NCBI GenBank assembly: GCA_033765345.1
Contig: JANRIC010000152.1
Span: 1 to 9,027, forward strand
Length of the DNA stretch: 9,027 nt
Reading direction: 5' to 3'
Origin: JANRIC01 sp033765345
Lineage (GTDB): Bacteria; Bacteroidota; Bacteroidia; Cytophagales; Microscillaceae
In this document: positions 7,240 to 9,027 of the stretch, piece by piece
How the letters are laid out: every line of letters starts with the position of its first letter
How positions within the stretch are numbered: the first letter of the stretch is position 1
Notes under the pieces: model-generated
What the model saw: the letters and a program-made list of their open reading frames with translations, nothing else
What the model was told of the DNA's origin: nothing
Databases searched by the model: none
Translations under genes and position numbers: made by a program

Positions 7240-7257
7240 ATTGGCTGCTTCGCCAAT
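7240..7257 (+). other. Small hairpin between array and RHS fragment
   Basis: ATTGGC (7240-7245) and GCCAAT (7252-7257) form a perfect 6-bp stem with a 6-nt loop. It is not followed by a T-run. It overlaps the -33 part of a possible promoter. Function is unknown; 7192-7239 shows nothing else I recognise. Confidence 0.3.
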
Positions 7258-7285
7258 TGTCTTAACACACCCGAATTTATTTTTG
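7257..7285 (+). promoter_or_regulatory. Possible promoter for the RHS tip/immunity pair
   Basis: TATTTTTG at 7278-7285 matches the Bacteroidota -7 consensus TAnnTTTG exactly, with TTG at 7257-7259, 18 bp upstream, as a partial -33 box. A start at about 7291 would give a leader of about 100 nt before the GTG at 7395, containing the near-palindrome 7293-7316. This could let the truncated cassette be expressed, but one exact match in AT-rich DNA may be chance. Confidence 0.35.
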
Positions 7286-7292
7286 GAATATC

Positions 7293-7316
7293 TCCCTGAA
7301 ATACTTATTTTAGGGA
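7293..7316. repeat. 24-bp near-perfect palindrome
   Basis: TCCCTGAAATA (7293-7303) and TATTTTAGGGA (7306-7316) are complementary over 11 bp with one G-U position, separated by 2 bp. It could be a regulator-binding dyad or an RNA hairpin in the leader of the following cassette. No T-run follows on either strand, so it is not a standard terminator. Confidence 0.45.
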
Positions 7317-7394
7317 AATCAAGCTTTCTCAACTAGCTAGGATTAGAAAGAAATTGCAAGGGAGAAACGTTATCACCCCTTTGGACTTAATATC

Positions 7395-8303
7395 GTGGGG
7401 ATTGAGAAGAAGGGAAGCCCGGATCATAAGTTTCAGTTTAATGGGGTTGAAAAAGAGGAAGAGTTTGGGTTGATGTGGAATGAGACTACATATAGAAGTT
7501 ATGATCTTCAACTTGGAAGATGGCATCAGATTGATCCTAAAGCTAGTGAAAGAGAAAGCCCTTATACTGGTTTTGCAAATAATCCAGTTTCTTATAGCGA
7601 TTTTTTGGGCGATATTGTAAAGAAAGAAAGAGGTGAAGATGTTTCAAAAGAAGATCATAGAAGGATGAAACAAGCTATAAGGTATTTAAGAAAAAATTCA
7701 GAGAGCTTCAATAAGATGTACAAAGATATGAATAATTCTGATCAGTTGTTTGTTTATAAATCTATAAATAAACCTGGTGGAGATCATTTTACTGACAAAC
7801 CTTGGGAAACAGAAGATGGTAGTACTGTAATGAATATCAATGTTATTGAAGAAGGAGATTTGCTGAAGCCTACTGCACATGAATCAGGTCATGGATGGCG
7901 TATATTACAAGGACTAGATACGGAAACAAACCTCATCGAGAATCCTGAATTCCCAGGTTTGCAAGATGCTTCAAAATACGAGAACTATCTTAAGCAGATG
8001 GATAGAGTAGACGCAGAAAATCAAAAAAGAAGTGTTGATGATAGAAAGAAAGCAGAGGTTGGAGCGATGCATATTGAAAACATAGTAATTTCAGAAGTTA
8101 ATAGAAAAACAGGAAGTAATATTCCTATGGATGAAAAATACCCGTTTGGGATAGAACTATTTCCATCTTTGACTCCTAGGGGAATTCCTTCATATAAGCC
8201 AATCATTGTACCATACGACAATAAATATTCATTAGATTATTATAAAAGAGTTATAGATATTCATAAAGAACACGATAGAAAACCTATTCAGAAAAAGCGA
8301 TGA
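7395..8303 (+). CDS. Orphan RHS core tip fused to putative zinc-metallopeptidase toxin (HESGH)
   Basis: Residues 11-75 are the end of an RHS repeat-associated core domain: HKFQFNGVEKEEEFGL, YRSYDLQLGRWHQIDP, ANNPVSYSDFLGD. In-frame RHS homology continues upstream of the GTG start to 7347 (RYHPFGLNIVGI) and ends at a TAG (7344-7346), so the gene is a 5'-truncated tip lacking the RHS shell. The variable C-terminus (about 76-302) has TAHESGHGWR with H162-E163-xx-H166, the HExxH zinc-binding and catalytic motif. About 55 residues later comes EVGAMHIENIVISEVNR, where E221 or E228 could be the third zinc ligand. This arrangement resembles NleD-like (M91) effector zincins, but the family is not certain. 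By analogy with RHS/polymorphic toxins the C-terminus should be an antibacterial toxin. Base composition is clearly more AT-rich than the pump genes. The next gene overlaps by 4 bp and is the likely immunity gene. An ATG at 7473 is an alternative start. Confidence 0.8.
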   Translation: MGIEKKGSPDHKFQFNGVEKEEEFGLMWNETTYRSYDLQLGRWHQIDPKASERESPYTGFANNPVSYSDFLGDIVKKERGEDVSKEDHRRMKQAIRYLRKNSESFNKMYKDMNNSDQLFVYKSINKPGGDHFTDKPWETEDGSTVMNINVIEEGDLLKPTAHESGHGWRILQGLDTETNLIENPEFPGLQDASKYENYLKQMDRVDAENQKRSVDDRKKAEVGAMHIENIVISEVNRKTGSNIPMDEKYPFGIELFPSLTPRGIPSYKPIIVPYDNKYSLDYYKRVIDIHKEHDRKPIQKKR

Positions 8304-8842
8304 TATTAATTTTAATACAACAAATATTTCTTTTCTATTCAACTAACCTATTTGTGAATTCTAATTATGCCGTAGAAAGTTCCTGTGTTCAAGATTGTAA
8401 TCTCCATTTTATGGATATAAAAGAATTAATTGATATGAATGCTATTATGAATATTGATAGTTTATTAAACGTAGCAAGATCATCTAACTTTTATATCTTT
8501 AAATTATCCGCTAATAATTTATCAGGCATCACTACTTCAAGTTGTATTAGTCAAGACAGTTTGATCTTGAGATTTTCAACAACTGATTCTATTATTACTT
8601 TTGATTATAACTCAATTGAGATGGACAACTCTACTGACAATATAGGATTTTGGTCTGGTAAAAAACAGATGTCTTTTCACACTCAGGTAGAGTTGATTAT
8701 ATTTAAATTAAAAAATAAGTTAGTTGCTGGATATACACTTGACGGTTGTGATATAATTCTAGATACCAAAAATATTCTTGAGAGAATAATTAACTCTAAG
8801 GATGATCTCGAAGAATTGAATATGATTCTCCAAAAGACCTAG
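8300..8842 (+). CDS. Hypothetical protein, candidate immunity protein for the RHS toxin
   Basis: I do not recognise a family in this 180-residue protein. Its start overlaps the stop of the toxin gene as ATGA (8300-8303), the arrangement typical of translationally coupled toxin-immunity pairs, and it follows an RHS C-terminal toxin directly, where immunity genes normally sit. The N-terminus is hydrophobic (MILILIQQIFLFYSTNLFVN) and could be a signal peptide cleaved near NYA-VE (A24) or a membrane anchor, although it lacks the usual Lys/Arg start. There are four cysteines (29, 33, 82, 150), compatible with disulfides in an exported protein. The rest looks mixed alpha/beta, with an acidic helical C-terminus (KDDLEELNMIL). 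It is strongly AT-rich like the toxin gene. Immunity function is inferred purely from position and could be wrong. Confidence 0.75.
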   Translation: MILILIQQIFLFYSTNLFVNSNYAVESSCVQDCNLHFMDIKELIDMNAIMNIDSLLNVARSSNFYIFKLSANNLSGITTSSCISQDSLILRFSTTDSIITFDYNSIEMDNSTDNIGFWSGKKQMSFHTQVELIIFKLKNKLVAGYTLDGCDIILDTKNILERIINSKDDLEELNMILQKT

Positions 8843-8852
8843 TTAGGTGAAG

Positions 8853-9027
8853 GTGTGCCCCGTCGTTGATTGAAGTGTTCAATAGGATACTAAGTCATTA
8901 AAAAACAGGAGGTTGAATTATAGTTTAGCGAAGCGTAAATAATTCTAAGCAATAAAAAGATGTTCTCCTGAACATCTAGGCTGATGCCTAAGGCCGTAGG
9001 CTGCTCAAGAAGCAAAGCATAAACCCG
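8853..9027 (+). mobile_element. Probable 5' end of a group II intron (cut by window edge)
   Basis: The segment begins GTGTGCCCC, fitting the group II intron 5' consensus GUGYG, 10 bp after the stop of the preceding gene. It then folds into successive hairpins: 8869-8883 (ATTGAA-gtg-TTCAAT), 8915-8945 (GAATTA...TAATTC enclosing TTTA/TAAA and a GCGAAGC tip), 8958-8977 (8-bp perfect stem AGATGTTC/GAACATCT with TCCT loop) and 8978-8989 (AGGC-TGAT-GCCT). Such a non-coding, densely structured start is expected for intron domain I. The reverse transcriptase and domains V/VI would be beyond the window, so this stays a candidate; another structured RNA or mobile element is possible. Confidence 0.45.

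Noticed and set aside
7054..7332. 92-codon minus-strand open frame across the repeat array
   Set aside because: Half of it is the complement of the G-rich array, and the rest shows no domain I recognise. No start context supports it.
8843..8852. Terminator directly after the immunity candidate
   Set aside because: Only 10 bp separate the stop codon from the GTGTG start, and no stem plus T-run is present there.

Overview
The window looks like a chromosomal stretch of a Bacteroidota (Cytophagales-like) bacterium. The evidence is promoter-like TTTG-N19-TAnnTTTG elements, no Shine-Dalgarno sequences before the genes, a Bacteroidota-style RHS core ending (YHPFGL, FNGVEKEEEFGL, GRWHQIDP), and a lipoprotein-type RND adaptor in an OMF-MFP-RND gene order. 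This is inferred from the sequence; no database was consulted.

Layout. Positions 1-85 (minus strand) hold the N-terminus of a DUF4277/IS1634-type transposase, cut by the window edge, followed by about 335 bp with a pair of short palindromes at 175-217. Positions 422-6805 form an efflux module: a TetR/AcrR repressor with a WHG C-terminal domain, a TolC-like outer membrane factor, a lipoprotein membrane-fusion adaptor, and a 1023-residue RND permease with the proton-relay Asp-Asp pair and Lys. The same 17-bp palindromic box lies inside the promoter-like spacer of both tetR and the pump operon, which suggests one repressor switching both.

Positions 6806-7394 carry no convincing gene. They hold a terminator-like hairpin, a degenerate G-rich tandem array with a strict 21-22 bp period (about 16 repeats of a GGTG anchor), and a possible promoter. 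The two gaps inside the pump operon also contain G-rich arrays, with a 7-bp period.

Positions 7395-8842 are a visibly AT-richer pair: an RHS core tip that has lost its upstream shell, fused to a domain with an HESGH zinc-protease motif, and a gene overlapping it by 4 bp (ATGA) that is probably its immunity gene and may be exported. This is the most interesting system here: an orphan polymorphic toxin/immunity cassette with a putative metallopeptidase toxin I could not assign firmly to a family. Immediately after it, 8853 to the window end starts with GTGTG and folds into consecutive hairpins, as the 5' end of a group II intron would. The accessory cassette therefore sits next to mobile DNA.
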